Counted from the first letter of the stretch, positions 9,097 to 18,322 are shown. The stretch is DNA of 64,000 nucleotides from Solimonas sp040754295 (GCA_040754295.1 JBFMCQ010000012.1:1-64000), one strand, 5' to 3'. Program-made: numbers and translations. Notes: a model not told the origin generated them from the letters alone.

Positions 9097-11394
9097 ATGG
9101 TGCAACGGAAGCAGCCACGTCACCGGGCGCAGCGACCGGAAGTGACGGCGTTTGCCCGCGCCTGCGGTCCGGGCTTCGAGCTTCTGTTCGAGCAAAACCC
9201 GCTGCCGATGTGGATCTACAGCGCCAGAACCGCGCGCTTCCTCGAAGTCAACGAAGCGGCGGTCCAGGCTTACGGCTACAGCCGCAACGAGTTTCTCGCC
9301 AAATCGCTGTACGACATCGGCCCGCCCGACGAGCGCGAGCGGCTGCGCGCCGAGCTCGGCCGCCGGGACTGCCGTCGCACGGGCTTCCGCCGCTCGCAGG
9401 GCTGGCGCCATCTGCGCAAGGACGGCAGCACGCTATGGGTCGACATCCACAGCCTGGATCTGCACAGCCGTGGCGCACCGATGCGGCTGGCCATCGTCCA
9501 CGACATCAGCGAGATGAAGCGCTCGGAGGAAGCGGTCGCGCGCCTCTACCGCATGTCGACGGTGCTGAGCGGCGTCAACGGCCTGGTCGTGCGCGCGCGC
9601 AGCCATGAAGAGCTGTTCCGTGAGGCCTGCCGGCTCGCGGTCGAGAAAGGCGGCTTCCTGCTGGCCTGGATCCTCGTGGTCGACGGCGACAGGCTGCGCC
9701 CGGTGGCATGCCACGGCAGCGTTACCGCCGGCCTCGACACCATCGGCGCGGCGCTGCAGGGCCGCGGCCTGCCCGCCGACAGCCCGGTCGCGGTGGCGCT
9801 GCGCACCGGACAGCCGGTCGCCTGCAACGACATCGACCGGCAGCCCGGGCTTGCGGCATGCTGCGCACAGCTGGGCGTATCCGGCGTGCGCTCGTCTCTC
9901 GCACAGCCGCTCTTCGTCGGCAGCCGCGTCGCCGGCTGTCTGTGCCTGTACGCCGGCGAAACCGGCGTGTTCACCGGCGAGGAGATGAAGCTGCTCGGCG
10001 AAGTCGCCGGCGACATCTCCTACTCGATGGAGTTCATCAGCCGCGACGAGAAGCTGGACTACATCGCCTTCTACGATCCGGTCACGCATCTGGCCAACCG
10101 ATCGCTGCTGACCGAGCGGCTCGCCCAGTTCACGCGCGCCGCGCGCGAAGTGCGCCAGCAGCTCGCGGTGCTGCTGCTCGACCTGCAGCGCTTCGGCGCC
10201 GTCAATACGGCGCTCGGCCGCGAAGGCGGCGATGCGGTGCTCAAGGCCGTCGCCGAGCGCCTGCAGGGCGTCGCCGGCGGCCCGGCGAATCTGGCGCGCG
10301 TCAGTGGCGGCCAATTCGGCATCGTCGTTCCCGCACTGAAGACGCTCGAAGAGCTGACAGGCACGTTGCAGGACCCGGTGTGGTGGAATCTCGGCGGCCC
10401 GATCCGGCACGGCGGCGCCGAGCTGCAGCTCAACGCGCGCCTGGGCGTCGCGATCTTTCCCGACGACGGCGACGAGCCGGAAACGCTGCTGCGCAACGCC
10501 GAGGCGGCGCTGCAGCAGGCCAAGGCCCAGGGCGAGCGCTTCCTGCTGTACACGAAGGAGATGACTGCGGCGATCCATGAGCGTCATTCGCTGGAGCTGC
10601 GGCTGCGCCGCGCGCAGGCGCACGGTGAGTTCGTGCTGTACTACCAGCCGAAGCTGAGCATCCCGAACGGCAGGATCTGCGGCGCCGAAGCGCTGATCCG
10701 CTGGAACAGCCCGGAGCTCGGCGTGGTGCCGCCGGCACGCTTCATCCCGGTGCTCGAGGACATGGGCCTGATCGTGGAAGTCGGCCGCCAGGCGCTGCGC
10801 GAAGCAGCGGACGCCGTCATGCGCTGGTCGGCGCAGGGACTCGCACCGCTGCCGGTGTCGGTCAACGTCTCGCCGCTGCAGTTGCGCCAGGCGGATTTCG
10901 TGCAGACGCTGCGCGACGCGATCGGCGCGCGCGCCGGCCGCAACCCACACATCGAGCTGGAGGTGACCGAGTCGATGCTGCTCGGCGACACCGACGCCGT
11001 GATCCGCAGGCTGCGGCGCGTGCGCGAGATGGGCGTGCCGATCGCGATCGACGATTTCGGCACCGGGTATTCGTCGCTGTCGTATCTGCCGAAGCTGCCG
11101 ATCGACGCCGTGAAGATCGACCGCAGCTTCATCACCGGGCTTGCCGACAACGCGGATACGATGTCGATCGTCTCGACGATCATCTCGCTGGCGCATTCGA
11201 TGGGACTCAGGGTGATTGCCGAAGGCGTCGAGACGCACGAGCAGCTGCGCTTCCTGCGCATGCTCAAGTGCGACGAGATGCAGGGCTTCCTGATCAGCAA
11301 ATCGCTGCCGGAGCACGAGTTCGTCGCGCTGCTGCGGCGGATGCAGCAAGCGCCGGCCGACGCCCCGTCGTTGGGCTGGCTGCTGGCATCATGA
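9097..11394 (+). CDS. PAS-GAF-GGDEF-EAL c-di-GMP signalling protein (probable phosphodiesterase)
   Basis: 765 aa from the ATG at 9097 (GGGAGGGAGTC directly upstream; an in-frame ATG at 9082 has no such site). Order: PAS (about 20-140), GAF (about 160-310), GGDEF-like domain (about 325-480), EAL (about 500-750). The GGDEF signature is degenerate (SGGQFG), so cyclase activity is unlikely. The EAL domain keeps its key motifs: AEALIRW, the EVTESML glutamate, IDDFGTGYSS, KIDRSFI and IAEGVET. It should therefore hydrolyse c-di-GMP, with the dead GGDEF possibly acting as a GTP sensor. There is no membrane segment. The GNAT-like gene starts 4 bp after its stop. Confidence 0.93.
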   Translation: MVQRKQPRHRAQRPEVTAFARACGPGFELLFEQNPLPMWIYSARTARFLEVNEAAVQAYGYSRNEFLAKSLYDIGPPDERERLRAELGRRDCRRTGFRRSQGWRHLRKDGSTLWVDIHSLDLHSRGAPMRLAIVHDISEMKRSEEAVARLYRMSTVLSGVNGLVVRARSHEELFREACRLAVEKGGFLLAWILVVDGDRLRPVACHGSVTAGLDTIGAALQGRGLPADSPVAVALRTGQPVACNDIDRQPGLAACCAQLGVSGVRSSLAQPLFVGSRVAGCLCLYAGETGVFTGEEMKLLGEVAGDISYSMEFISRDEKLDYIAFYDPVTHLANRSLLTERLAQFTRAAREVRQQLAVLLLDLQRFGAVNTALGREGGDAVLKAVAERLQGVAGGPANLARVSGGQFGIVVPALKTLEELTGTLQDPVWWNLGGPIRHGGAELQLNARLGVAIFPDDGDEPETLLRNAEAALQQAKAQGERFLLYTKEMTAAIHERHSLELRLRRAQAHGEFVLYYQPKLSIPNGRICGAEALIRWNSPELGVVPPARFIPVLEDMGLIVEVGRQALREAADAVMRWSAQGLAPLPVSVNVSPLQLRQADFVQTLRDAIGARAGRNPHIELEVTESMLLGDTDAVIRRLRRVREMGVPIAIDDFGTGYSSLSYLPKLPIDAVKIDRSFITGLADNADTMSIVSTIISLAHSMGLRVIAEGVETHEQLRFLRMLKCDEMQGFLISKSLPEHEFVALLRRMQQAPADAPSLGWLLAS

Positions 11395-11398
11395 GCAC

Positions 11399-12454
11399 GT
11401 GGCTGCCGCCCTCTTCACCTCACCCGCGTACCTCGAGCCGCTGGAACAGCACGGCTGCGTGCGGCCGCAGAGCGGCTGGACGCCGCTGCCGCTGACGCTG
11501 TCGGACAACGCGTACGCGCCGTGTTATCTGAAGACGCACTCCTGGGGTGAGTTCGTCTTCGACTTCCAGATCGCGCGCGCGTATGCGCAGCGCGGCCTCG
11601 ACTACTACCCCAAGCTGGTCTGCTGTGTGCCGTTCACGCCGGTGCCTGGCCCGCGCCTGCTCGCGGCCGACGACGCCGGCCGCTTCGCGCTCGCCGATGC
11701 GCTGCGCGAGCAGGCGCGTGCACATGGCGCGTCCAGTGCGCACGTGCTCTATCCGAGCGAGGCCGAGGCGGCACTGCTGACGACGCGCGGCTGGCTGTTG
11801 CGCGAGCAGCCGCGCTATCTCTGGCTCAACCGCGGCTACGCCGACTTCGACGCGTTCCTCGCCGCGCTGTCGGCGAAACGGCGCAAGAACGTCCGCCGCG
11901 AGCGGCGGCACGTCGCCGGCCTGGGGCTGCAGATCGAATGGCGCGCCGCGCCGGCGCTGTCGGCGGCCGAGTGGAAGACGGTGTACGCGCTCTACGCCAG
12001 CACCTACGAAATCCGCGGCCAGGCGCCCTATCTCAACCGCGCCTGCCTGCAGGCCTGGGGCGAGCGCTGCGGCGCGGCGATGCAGTTCTGTCTGGCGCGG
12101 CGCGACGGCCGCATCGAGGCGATGGCGTTCTTCTTCCGCGACGGCGACGCCCTCTACGGCCGGCACTGGGGCGCGCGCGTCGACGAGCCGCTGTTGCATT
12201 TCGAGCTGTGCTACTACCAGGGCATCGACCACGCCATCCGCCATCACCTGCGCCTGTTCGACGCCGGCGTGCAGGGCGAGCACAAGCTGCTGCGCGGCTT
12301 CGACCCGGTCACCGCGCATTCGCTGCACTGGTACGCACACGAAGGCTTTCACGCGGCCCTGGCCGCGCACTACGCCGCCGAACGCAGGGCCGTCGCCGAG
12401 CAGCTGCGCGCGCTCGCGGCGCACAGTGCGTACCGCGAGGATCAGCCGGCGTAG
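11399..12454 (+). CDS. GNAT-fold protein of the FemAB-like/COG3146 family
   Basis: 351 aa from a GTG at 11399, only 4 bp after the preceding stop, so probably translationally coupled. The sequence matches the family annotated as peptidoglycan-biosynthesis GNAT: an early YLEPLEQHGCVRPQSGW, YYPKLVCCVPFTPVPGPRLL in the middle, a KRRKNVRRER basic stretch, YGRHWGA and FELCYYQGIDHAI, then GEHKLLRGFDPV near the end. Known or suspected activity is aminoacyl or acyl transfer; the substrate is unknown. The N-terminus is slightly shorter than in relatives, and no better start exists upstream in frame. Confidence 0.85.
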   Translation: MAAALFTSPAYLEPLEQHGCVRPQSGWTPLPLTLSDNAYAPCYLKTHSWGEFVFDFQIARAYAQRGLDYYPKLVCCVPFTPVPGPRLLAADDAGRFALADALREQARAHGASSAHVLYPSEAEAALLTTRGWLLREQPRYLWLNRGYADFDAFLAALSAKRRKNVRRERRHVAGLGLQIEWRAAPALSAAEWKTVYALYASTYEIRGQAPYLNRACLQAWGERCGAAMQFCLARRDGRIEAMAFFFRDGDALYGRHWGARVDEPLLHFELCYYQGIDHAIRHHLRLFDAGVQGEHKLLRGFDPVTAHSLHWYAHEGFHAALAAHYAAERRAVAEQLRALAAHSAYREDQPA

Positions 12455-12482
12455 GACGCTGCCGAGCGCAGCGACGCGCATC
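12451..12482 (+). repeat. Degenerate copy of a GTAGGACGC...GCGCAGCGA...CGCATC repeat
   Basis: The segment resembles one arm of the palindromic repeat at 22340-22370: GTAGGACGC, then GAGCGCAGCGA, then CGCATC, with a few substitutions. It overlaps the stop codon of the GNAT gene and continues into an imperfect inverted repeat (GCAGCGACGCG/CGCATCGCTGC). Its form and intergenic position are those of REP-like sequences. Confidence 0.5.
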
Positions 12483-12488
12483 GCTGCG

Positions 12489-12746
12489 TCACCGGTCGCC
12501 GGGCCAGGTCAGCACACAAAACGCAGCGATCACCGCCGCCATGACCGCCAGCCAGCTGGCGAAGCCGTATTCACCCGCGAGCGCACCGAGCGCGGCTGCG
12601 ATCGCGAGGATCACTGCCAGACCTGCCTCGATCTGCTTGCCGATCGGCCATTCGGAGACGCGGAAATGGATGCGGCGCGCGCGCATGCGCGTGACGATCA
12701 GCGCGAGCGCACCGAGAACGACGACGATCGTGAGCAGCTGGGCCAT
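12489..12746 (-). CDS. Small integral membrane protein, unknown function
   Basis: 85 aa with three likely membrane segments: residues 2-19 (AQLLTIVVVLGALALIV), about 42-58 and about 62-80. A basic loop (RMRARRIHFRVSEWP) after the first is probably cytoplasmic. No family is recognised. It lies 37 bp downstream of fabH on the same strand and could be cotranscribed with it. It is convergent with the GNAT-like gene. Confidence 0.65.
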   Translation of the reverse strand: MAQLLTIVVVLGALALIVTRMRARRIHFRVSEWPIGKQIEAGLAVILAIAAALGALAGEYGFASWLAVMAAVIAAFCVLTWPGDR

Positions 12747-12783
12747 CGACAGACCGCGGCCGGGGCGGCAGGCGGGCGGCGCG

Positions 12784-13743
12784 CTACCAGCGCAGCAGCA
12801 CCGAGCCCCAGGTCATGCCGCCGCCAACCCCTTCGAGCAGGACCAGATGCCCAGGCTGAATGCGGCCGTCGCGCACCGCCTGGTCGAGCGCCAACGGCAC
12901 CGAGGCGGCGGAAGTGTTGCCCTGGCGCGCAACCGTGGTGACGACGCGCTCGCGCGGCACGCCCATCTTGTCCGCCGTGGCGTTGATGATGCGCAGATTG
13001 GCCTGGTGCGGCACGAACCAGTCGAGATCCGAGCCTTTGAACCCGTTGTGCTGCAGCGCTTCGCGCGAGCACTCGTCGAGCACGCGCACGGCGAGCTTGA
13101 ACACCGCCTGCCCGTCCATCTCCAGATACGGATTGCCGCGCACCTTGCCTTCGGCGATGCCGCCGGCGACGCGCAGGATGTGGCCGTAGCTGCCGTCGGA
13201 GTGCAGGTGCGTCGAGTAGATACCCGGCGCCTCCGAGGGCTTGAGGACGACCGCGCCGGCACCGTCGCCGAACAGCACGCAGGTGCGGCGGTCGTTCCAG
13301 TCGAGCAGCCGCGAGAACACCTCGGCGCCGATGACCAGCGCGCACTTGCTGGCGCCGGACGCGACGAACTTGTCCGCGGTCGCCAGCGCGTAGATGAAGC
13401 CGGTGCAGACCGCCTGCACGTCGAAGGCCGCGCCCTGCTTCACGCCGAGCTTGGCCTGCAGGATGCACGCAGTCGACGGAAACACCATGTCCGGCGTCGT
13501 CGTCGCGACCACGATCAGATCGATGTCCTGCGGACCGACCGCCGCCGAAGCCATCGCCGCGCGCGCCGCGGCGAGCGCCAGATCGCTGGTCAGCTCCCCT
13601 TCCGCCGCCACATGCCGCGCCTCGATGCCGGTGCGCGAAACGATCCACTCGTCGCTGGTTTCGATGCGCGACGCGAGGTCGCTGTTGGTCACGACGCGCT
13701 CGGGCAGGTAGCTGCCGGTGCCGACGATTTTCGAGTATCGCAT
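12784..13743 (-). CDS. fabH: Beta-ketoacyl-ACP synthase III (FabH)
   Basis: 319 aa, full length for FabH. The Cys-His-Asn triad is present: C113 in AVCTGFIYA, H246 in VPHQANLRI, and the Asn in GNTSAASVP about 30 residues later. The start MRYSKIVGTGSYLPERVVTN is typical. The enzyme condenses acetyl-CoA (or another acyl-CoA) with malonyl-ACP to begin fatty-acid synthesis. It is not in the usual plsX-fabH-fabD-fabG-acpP cluster, so it may be a second copy or one with a different starter preference; sequence alone does not decide. A small membrane-protein gene follows. Confidence 0.93.
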   Translation of the reverse strand: MRYSKIVGTGSYLPERVVTNSDLASRIETSDEWIVSRTGIEARHVAAEGELTSDLALAAARAAMASAAVGPQDIDLIVVATTTPDMVFPSTACILQAKLGVKQGAAFDVQAVCTGFIYALATADKFVASGASKCALVIGAEVFSRLLDWNDRRTCVLFGDGAGAVVLKPSEAPGIYSTHLHSDGSYGHILRVAGGIAEGKVRGNPYLEMDGQAVFKLAVRVLDECSREALQHNGFKGSDLDWFVPHQANLRIINATADKMGVPRERVVTTVARQGNTSAASVPLALDQAVRDGRIQPGHLVLLEGVGGGMTWGSVLLRW

Positions 13744-13834
13744 CGGGAGAGCTTAACCGAACGCCCTCAGGGCAGCGACCAACGAGCAGGCCGCCCTGAG
13801 CGAAGTGAAGTCCCTGGTCGTTCTCGAGCCCGGC

Positions 13835-14749
13835 CTACTCGAGCAATGCGGCGACGACCGCGCGCTGCACCGTCATCCACGTCGTGCTGCCGGGGACGAC
13901 CGGCTCGTAGTGCCCGGCGTTGCTGGTCACGCCCAGTGTCACGCGGTCGCCCTTGCTGCGCGCGCTTGCGGCGTAGTGCATCACCATGTCGGCGGAGACG
14001 ACCGGGTCGCGCTCGCCGTGCACCAGCCATTGCGGCACGCGCAGCGGCAGCAGATCGATCGGCGACAGCTGCGCGTAGCGATCGCGCAGCTGCGCCGGCG
14101 GGCCGCCCAGCAGCGCCTCGACGCCGCTGCCGCAGTCGCGCCGGATCACGGCGTGCTGCGCTTCGAGATCGGTCATCGCGGCCAGGCCGATCACGCCGTG
14201 GATCGGCAGCGGCCGGCGCACATGGAGCGGATCCGATGCCGGCAGGCGCTTGCGCACGGCCAGCCACAGCGCGAGCTGGCCACCGCCGGAATGCCCGGCC
14301 GCGACGACCCGCTTGAGATTCAACGGATGGGTCTGCGCGAGCACGCGCAGATGATCGGTGGCGCGGGCCACGTCGAGGAAGCTGTCGGGCCAGCCGCCGC
14401 CCGCACCCGGCCGCCGGTACTCGATGGTCCAGGTGGCCACGCCCAGCGTCGACACGGCCTCGGCGAACGCGCGCATGTAGCGGTAATCCTCGTCCGCGCC
14501 CCAGCAGTCGCCGTGAATCAGGACCATCACCGGAAACGGCCCCGGCACGCCGAGCGGCAGGCGCAGCTCGCCGAACTGCTCGGGCGCGGTGCCGTAGGCC
14601 AGACGCGGGACGTCTGCCGGCTCCGGCAGCCGCCGCAGATCGCGCCAGGACAGCGGCGCGGGCTCTTCGGGCGCGGAGCGCTCGGACGTCGACAGACAAC
14701 CGCCGAGTCCCGCAGCGAGCAGAACGGCGGCGACGATACGTGGTTTCAT
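13835..14749 (-). CDS. Alpha/beta-hydrolase lipoprotein (esterase/lipase-like)
   Basis: 304 aa. The N-terminal signal (RIVAAVLLAAGLGGC) ends in a lipobox with the lipidated Cys near residue 18, so it is membrane-anchored and periplasmic. The alpha/beta-hydrolase core has the oxyanion HGDCWGA, the nucleophile elbow GHSGGG and a late NAGHYEPV that probably carries the catalytic His; the acid is likely in VHGERDPVV. This resembles carboxylesterase/BD-FAE-type hydrolases. The substrate is unknown. The nearest gene upstream, 14859-15362, is on the same strand. Confidence 0.85.
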   Translation of the reverse strand: MKPRIVAAVLLAAGLGGCLSTSERSAPEEPAPLSWRDLRRLPEPADVPRLAYGTAPEQFGELRLPLGVPGPFPVMVLIHGDCWGADEDYRYMRAFAEAVSTLGVATWTIEYRRPGAGGGWPDSFLDVARATDHLRVLAQTHPLNLKRVVAAGHSGGGQLALWLAVRKRLPASDPLHVRRPLPIHGVIGLAAMTDLEAQHAVIRRDCGSGVEALLGGPPAQLRDRYAQLSPIDLLPLRVPQWLVHGERDPVVSADMVMHYAASARSKGDRVTLGVTSNAGHYEPVVPGSTTWMTVQRAVVAALLE

Positions 14750-14858
14750 CCCTGAACGGGTCGATCAGCGGTCTCAGCGCGGCAGTATGCCTGCGCGCGC
14801 GCCTCCCTGCCCGGCGCCGCCGGCGATCGCGGCGCGGGCGTTTGAGGGCTTCGCTGAT

Positions 14859-15362
14859 CTACGGCGCGAGCGCGAGGGGTGCGGTTTCGGCGCTGGCGCC
14901 GGCCGATTTGACGATTTCGAGGCGGCCGTCGCCGGAAGTCTCGACGCGCCGCAGCGGATCGTTCGGATCCGGCCGCGTGACATAGATCGAGATCTTGAGC
15001 GTCGCGAGATTGTAGACCTCGCTGACGGTTTCCCCGGTGAGCGCATTGACGCGGCTGACAAAGAAAATGCCGGGTGCGATCGGCCGCACGGTAACGCTCT
15101 CTTCGCCCGAGTCGCCCGCGTGCGGGCCGCTGAGCACTTTCCACTGCGCCCGGGTGTCGCTGATGAACGTCCGCTGCACGTATTCGCCGCTGGGCATCGC
15201 GTAGCGAACGGTCAGACCCTGAAGCTGTGCCGGGCCCTCCGCCACGGGCACGGCGACGTTGCCGCCGGCCATCCTCACGAACACCAGCGCGACGAGTGCC
15301 AAGGAGACCACGCCCCCCACCAGCCGCCGCAGCGCACGCGAGACTGTCACTATCTGGGTCAT
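14859..15362 (-). CDS. MoaF-like (lipocalin-type) membrane-anchored protein, tentative
   Basis: 167 aa from the ATG at 15362 (GGGGAAACGG upstream); the frame is open further upstream but without a good start. An N-terminal hydrophobic helix (about residues 13-31, LVGGVVSLALVALVFVRMA) should anchor it, with the rest outside the cytoplasm. The remaining 130 residues are beta-rich (YVQRTFISDTRAQWKV, SVTVRPIAPGIFFVSRV, ETVSEVYNL) and recall the MoaF/lipocalin-like fold seen with phenolic-acid metabolism genes. That resemblance is by eye and weak. Divergent from the His-rich protein gene at 15554. Confidence 0.55.
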   Translation of the reverse strand: MTQIVTVSRALRRLVGGVVSLALVALVFVRMAGGNVAVPVAEGPAQLQGLTVRYAMPSGEYVQRTFISDTRAQWKVLSGPHAGDSGEESVTVRPIAPGIFFVSRVNALTGETVSEVYNLATLKISIYVTRPDPNDPLRRVETSGDGRLEIVKSAGASAETAPLALAP

Positions 15363-15553
15363 CCGTTTCCCCGCTCGTCTGCGTCCGTAACCCCGTTCCC
15401 CCAGGATGCCCTGCGAAACGCGGCAAGACGGAAAATTATGCGGCGCAGCAGCTGAATCCAGCCTGTCTGGCGCCCGCATGCAAGCCGGAGTTCAGACGCA
15501 ATTCAGCGCAGCCGGCCTACCGTTCGATCCTATCCTCGCCTGGAGACGATTCG

Positions 15554-15862
15554 ATGAAGCCCGGTGCCTTCCGAAAGATGCGGGTCGCCGCGACGCTGGC
15601 CGGCGCATGCTTCGCCCCAGGGGCTGCGCTGGCGCACTCGGACGTCTCGGTCCATCTCAGCTTCGGCCAGCCGGTCGTGGTGTACCGCGACCGCGACCGC
15701 TACCACCATTCCGGGTACCACGAAGGCTACGCGCGCCCGGTCGTGATCTATCGCTACGTCGACGGAACGCGGCACTGGCACGGTCATCGCCACGACGGCT
15801 ACTGGGAGCCGGGCTACGGCCACGGCCGGCATCACCGCCACAATCGCGATTGCCGGCACTGA
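15554..15862 (+). CDS. Secreted histidine/tyrosine-rich small protein
   Basis: 102 aa from the ATG at 15554 (GGAGA 9 nt upstream). A Sec signal peptide (basic start, VAATLAGACFAPGAALA, cleavage likely after ALA) precedes a mature part of about 75 residues. It holds many His, Tyr, Arg and Gly residues in a pseudo-repeated pattern (YRDRDRYHHSGYHEGYARP, then HWHGHRHDGYW and HGRHHRHNRDCRH). No family is recognised. The composition suggests periplasmic metal binding (Ni, Zn or Cu), which is inference. The opposite strand is also open but has no gene-like features. Confidence 0.7.
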   Translation: MKPGAFRKMRVAATLAGACFAPGAALAHSDVSVHLSFGQPVVVYRDRDRYHHSGYHEGYARPVVIYRYVDGTRHWHGHRHDGYWEPGYGHGRHHRHNRDCRH

Positions 15863-15877
15863 CGCCGGCAAGCGGCG

Positions 15878-16363
15878 CTATGGCTGGCGCATGAATGCGA
15901 GCAGCTCGGCCGCCATGGCGGGGAAATCGCGCTTGAGCGTCGCCAGCGGCATGAACTGATGGTCGGCGCCGTCGAAGCCGGGCACGACGACTTCGCTGAT
16001 CAGCGCATGGCCCGAGCCGCCGAGCAGGCGGCAGGCCTTCCACCAGCCGCCGGGCACCGACAGAAACAGCTGCTCGTCGGCGCCGGTGCCGAGCACGACC
16101 CGGCGGCACACGCCCGGCTCGGGCAGCAGCACGTACTCGATCGGTCCGCCGTCCTGGAGATAGTGCAGGATCATCGAGCGGTTGCGGTGCATCCTGCCAA
16201 TCGGCGAATCCTGCGTCAGCAGATAGTGGATCGACGTCGCCAGCGGGCGGTTGCCGCTGAGCGTCGGAAACGCCCGTTCGTCGGTGTAGATGCGGCGGAA
16301 ATAGCCGCCTTCCGGATGCGGCGCCAGTTTCAGCCGCTTGATCCACTCCGACGCATCGCTCAT
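15878..16363 (-). CDS. Cupin-fold DUF985 protein
   Basis: 161 aa, family length. Characteristic segments are LKLAPHPEGGYFRRIY near the start, RPLATSIHYLLT, and the cupin metal-site-like RNRSMILHYLQ and PGGWWKACRLL in the core. DUF985 cupins are small beta-barrel proteins of uncertain enzymatic role. The gene is convergent with the His-rich secreted protein and separated by 240 bp from the diguanylate cyclase gene. Confidence 0.9.
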   Translation of the reverse strand: MSDASEWIKRLKLAPHPEGGYFRRIYTDERAFPTLSGNRPLATSIHYLLTQDSPIGRMHRNRSMILHYLQDGGPIEYVLLPEPGVCRRVVLGTGADEQLFLSVPGGWWKACRLLGGSGHALISEVVVPGFDGADHQFMPLATLKRDFPAMAAELLAFMRQP

Positions 16364-16604
16364 CAGTTCGCACTCCGAACCGGGACCCGGTCGGCAGCTT
16401 ACCGGGCTTCAGCCGACGACAGGACGTGGCGTAAACATACCGGCGAGATCGGGCGCGCAAGGCATCGCCGGGTCCCGGTGCTCCCGGTCGCGATAGCGGC
16501 GGGCGGTGCGAGTTATCCACACTTGTCCCCCTGAAGCAGGCCATTGGCCGTGCCGATAGAGGTTTCATAATCGTTTTGCCGATCCCGTCCGCCGCCAGTG
16601 ACTC

Positions 16605-17897
16605 ATGGAAGACGCCACCCCAGACCCCGGCCGCTCCCGCTCCCCGGAGCCCGCGCAGCTGCCGGCGACCGACCCCGACCTGCTGCAGCGGCGGCTGATC
16701 GGCAGGCTCTGCATCGCGGCCCGCGGCTTCGATCCGCGGCTCGACGAACAGCTCTCGACCATCCTCGCGGCGATGCGCGGCCGTTGCGCGCCGGTGCAGC
16801 TCGAGGCGCTGATCCGCCAGCTGTCGCACACGATCGCGCGGCTGCCGGACCGTTATCCGGACGCGGCCGGCAGCGGGTCACCGCTGTCGGTGCTGCTCGA
16901 GCGCATCGAGTTCACGCCGGGACTCCATCCGCGCGTGCAGGCGCTGCGGCAGAAGCTGGAAAGCGCGAACACCAGCCTGCTGCAGCTCGCCAACGAGCTC
17001 GGCGACCTGCTGGTCGACCAGCTCGCGGCGCTGGTCCGCGAGAAGGCGGATGCCGAGCGCGTGCTCCAGCAGGTCACCGCGCGTCTCGACGAAATCGCGA
17101 GCCACTTCTCGCACGAGGCGCAGCGGCGGCGCACCGTCGAGGACGACAGCCGCGCGCTCAATACGCGCCTGCTCGGTGAAATGCAGCAGCTGAGCGAGAA
17201 CGCGCGCAGCGCGCGCGATCTCGCCACGCTGCAGGACCAGGTGCGCTCGCGCATCGAGCAGATCGGTGATCATCTGCGCGAGTACCGGCAGCGTGAGGAG
17301 GCACGCTGGAAGGAGTACCACGACCGCACCGAGCGCATGCGCGCGCGCATCAGCGAGCTGGAAACGGCCACGCAGGCGCTGCGCGAAACCGCTGCGCAAG
17401 GCCAGAAGCTGGCAACCACCGACGCGCTGACCGGCATCCCCAACCGCCTCGCTTACGAAGACTTCATGCGGGCGCGCGTCGGCGCCTCGGTGCGCGAGGC
17501 GCGTCCGCTGGTGCTCGGTATCTGCGACATCGACCACTTCAAGCGCATCAACGACCGCTGGGGGCATTCCGCCGGCGACCGCGTGCTGCGCGTGGTCGCG
17601 CGGGTACTGTCGAACAGCGTGCGCGCCGAGGACCTGGTCGCGCGCTACGGTGGCGAGGAATTCGTCGTCGTCTTCGACGGCCTGCCGCCGGAAACGGCGC
17701 AGCAGCGCGCCGGCATCCTGCGCCGGCGCGTCGAGCAGATCGAGTTCAACGTCGGCCAGGAAGCCGTTCCGGTGACGATGTCGATCGGCCTCACCTGCCT
17801 GCTCGCCGCGGACACGATGGAAACGGCGTTCGAGCGCGCCGACCAGGCGCTGTATCGCGCCAAGCGCAGCGGCCGCAACCGCTGCTGCTACGTGTAG
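16605..17897 (+). CDS. Diguanylate cyclase with N-terminal helical/coiled-coil region
   Basis: 430 aa. Residues 1 to about 265 are predominantly helical with heptad-like stretches and no membrane segment. The C-terminal GGDEF domain (about 265-430) starts with TDALTGIPNRLAYEDF and has an intact RYGGEEFVVVF active site, the GIPNRL helix and SIGLTCL near the end. It should make c-di-GMP from two GTP. No RxxD product-inhibition site is evident just before GGEEF. Two small genes follow on the same strand. Confidence 0.92.
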   Translation: MEDATPDPGRSRSPEPAQLPATDPDLLQRRLIGRLCIAARGFDPRLDEQLSTILAAMRGRCAPVQLEALIRQLSHTIARLPDRYPDAAGSGSPLSVLLERIEFTPGLHPRVQALRQKLESANTSLLQLANELGDLLVDQLAALVREKADAERVLQQVTARLDEIASHFSHEAQRRRTVEDDSRALNTRLLGEMQQLSENARSARDLATLQDQVRSRIEQIGDHLREYRQREEARWKEYHDRTERMRARISELETATQALRETAAQGQKLATTDALTGIPNRLAYEDFMRARVGASVREARPLVLGICDIDHFKRINDRWGHSAGDRVLRVVARVLSNSVRAEDLVARYGGEEFVVVFDGLPPETAQQRAGILRRRVEQIEFNVGQEAVPVTMSIGLTCLLAADTMETAFERADQALYRAKRSGRNRCCYV

Positions 17898-17973
17898 CAT
17901 CCGAACACGGCACAATGGACAGCCGCTGCCGCCTTCACAAGAATGGCGCCATGAACGCGTACCGGAGGCACCG

Positions 17974-18237
17974 ATGGACCGTGAACGACTGCACCAGGAT
18001 CTGAGCGCGCTGCGCACGGAGCTGGACCGGCTGCCCGCCGACGCGCCCGGACGCGAACGCTTGCTGGCGCTGGTCCAGCGCATCGAGGCCCAGCTGGATG
18101 AAGACGTCGAATCCGAGCCGCGCGACTCGCTGGTCCACGGACTCGACGAGGCGGCGGCGGAGTTCCAGCTCGAGCATCCGCGAGCCGCGAGCCTGCTGCA
18201 GCGCATCGTGCACACGCTCAGCTCGATGGGGATCTGA
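17974..18237 (+). CDS. DUF4404-family small protein
   Basis: 87 aa, usual family length. The sequence shows two helices: LHQDLSALRTELDRL at the start and LDEAAAEFQLEHPRAASLL followed by QRIVHTLSSMGI at the end, the family hallmark. Function is unknown. It lies between the diguanylate cyclase gene and the H1-like gene on the same strand. Confidence 0.88.
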   Translation: MDRERLHQDLSALRTELDRLPADAPGRERLLALVQRIEAQLDEDVESEPRDSLVHGLDEAAAEFQLEHPRAASLLQRIVHTLSSMGI

Positions 18238-18322
18238 AGTCAGGTCAGCCGCCGCGCGCACACTGGCACCGGCTCGCCGAACTGCAATATGCTCGGAACT
18301 CAAACCGCACAGGGAGTCAGCA

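Noticed and set aside
13760..13830. Possible REP element between fabH and the hydrolase gene
   Set aside because: The CCGCCCTGAGCGAAGTG stretch resembles REP cores, but I could not align a proper second arm.
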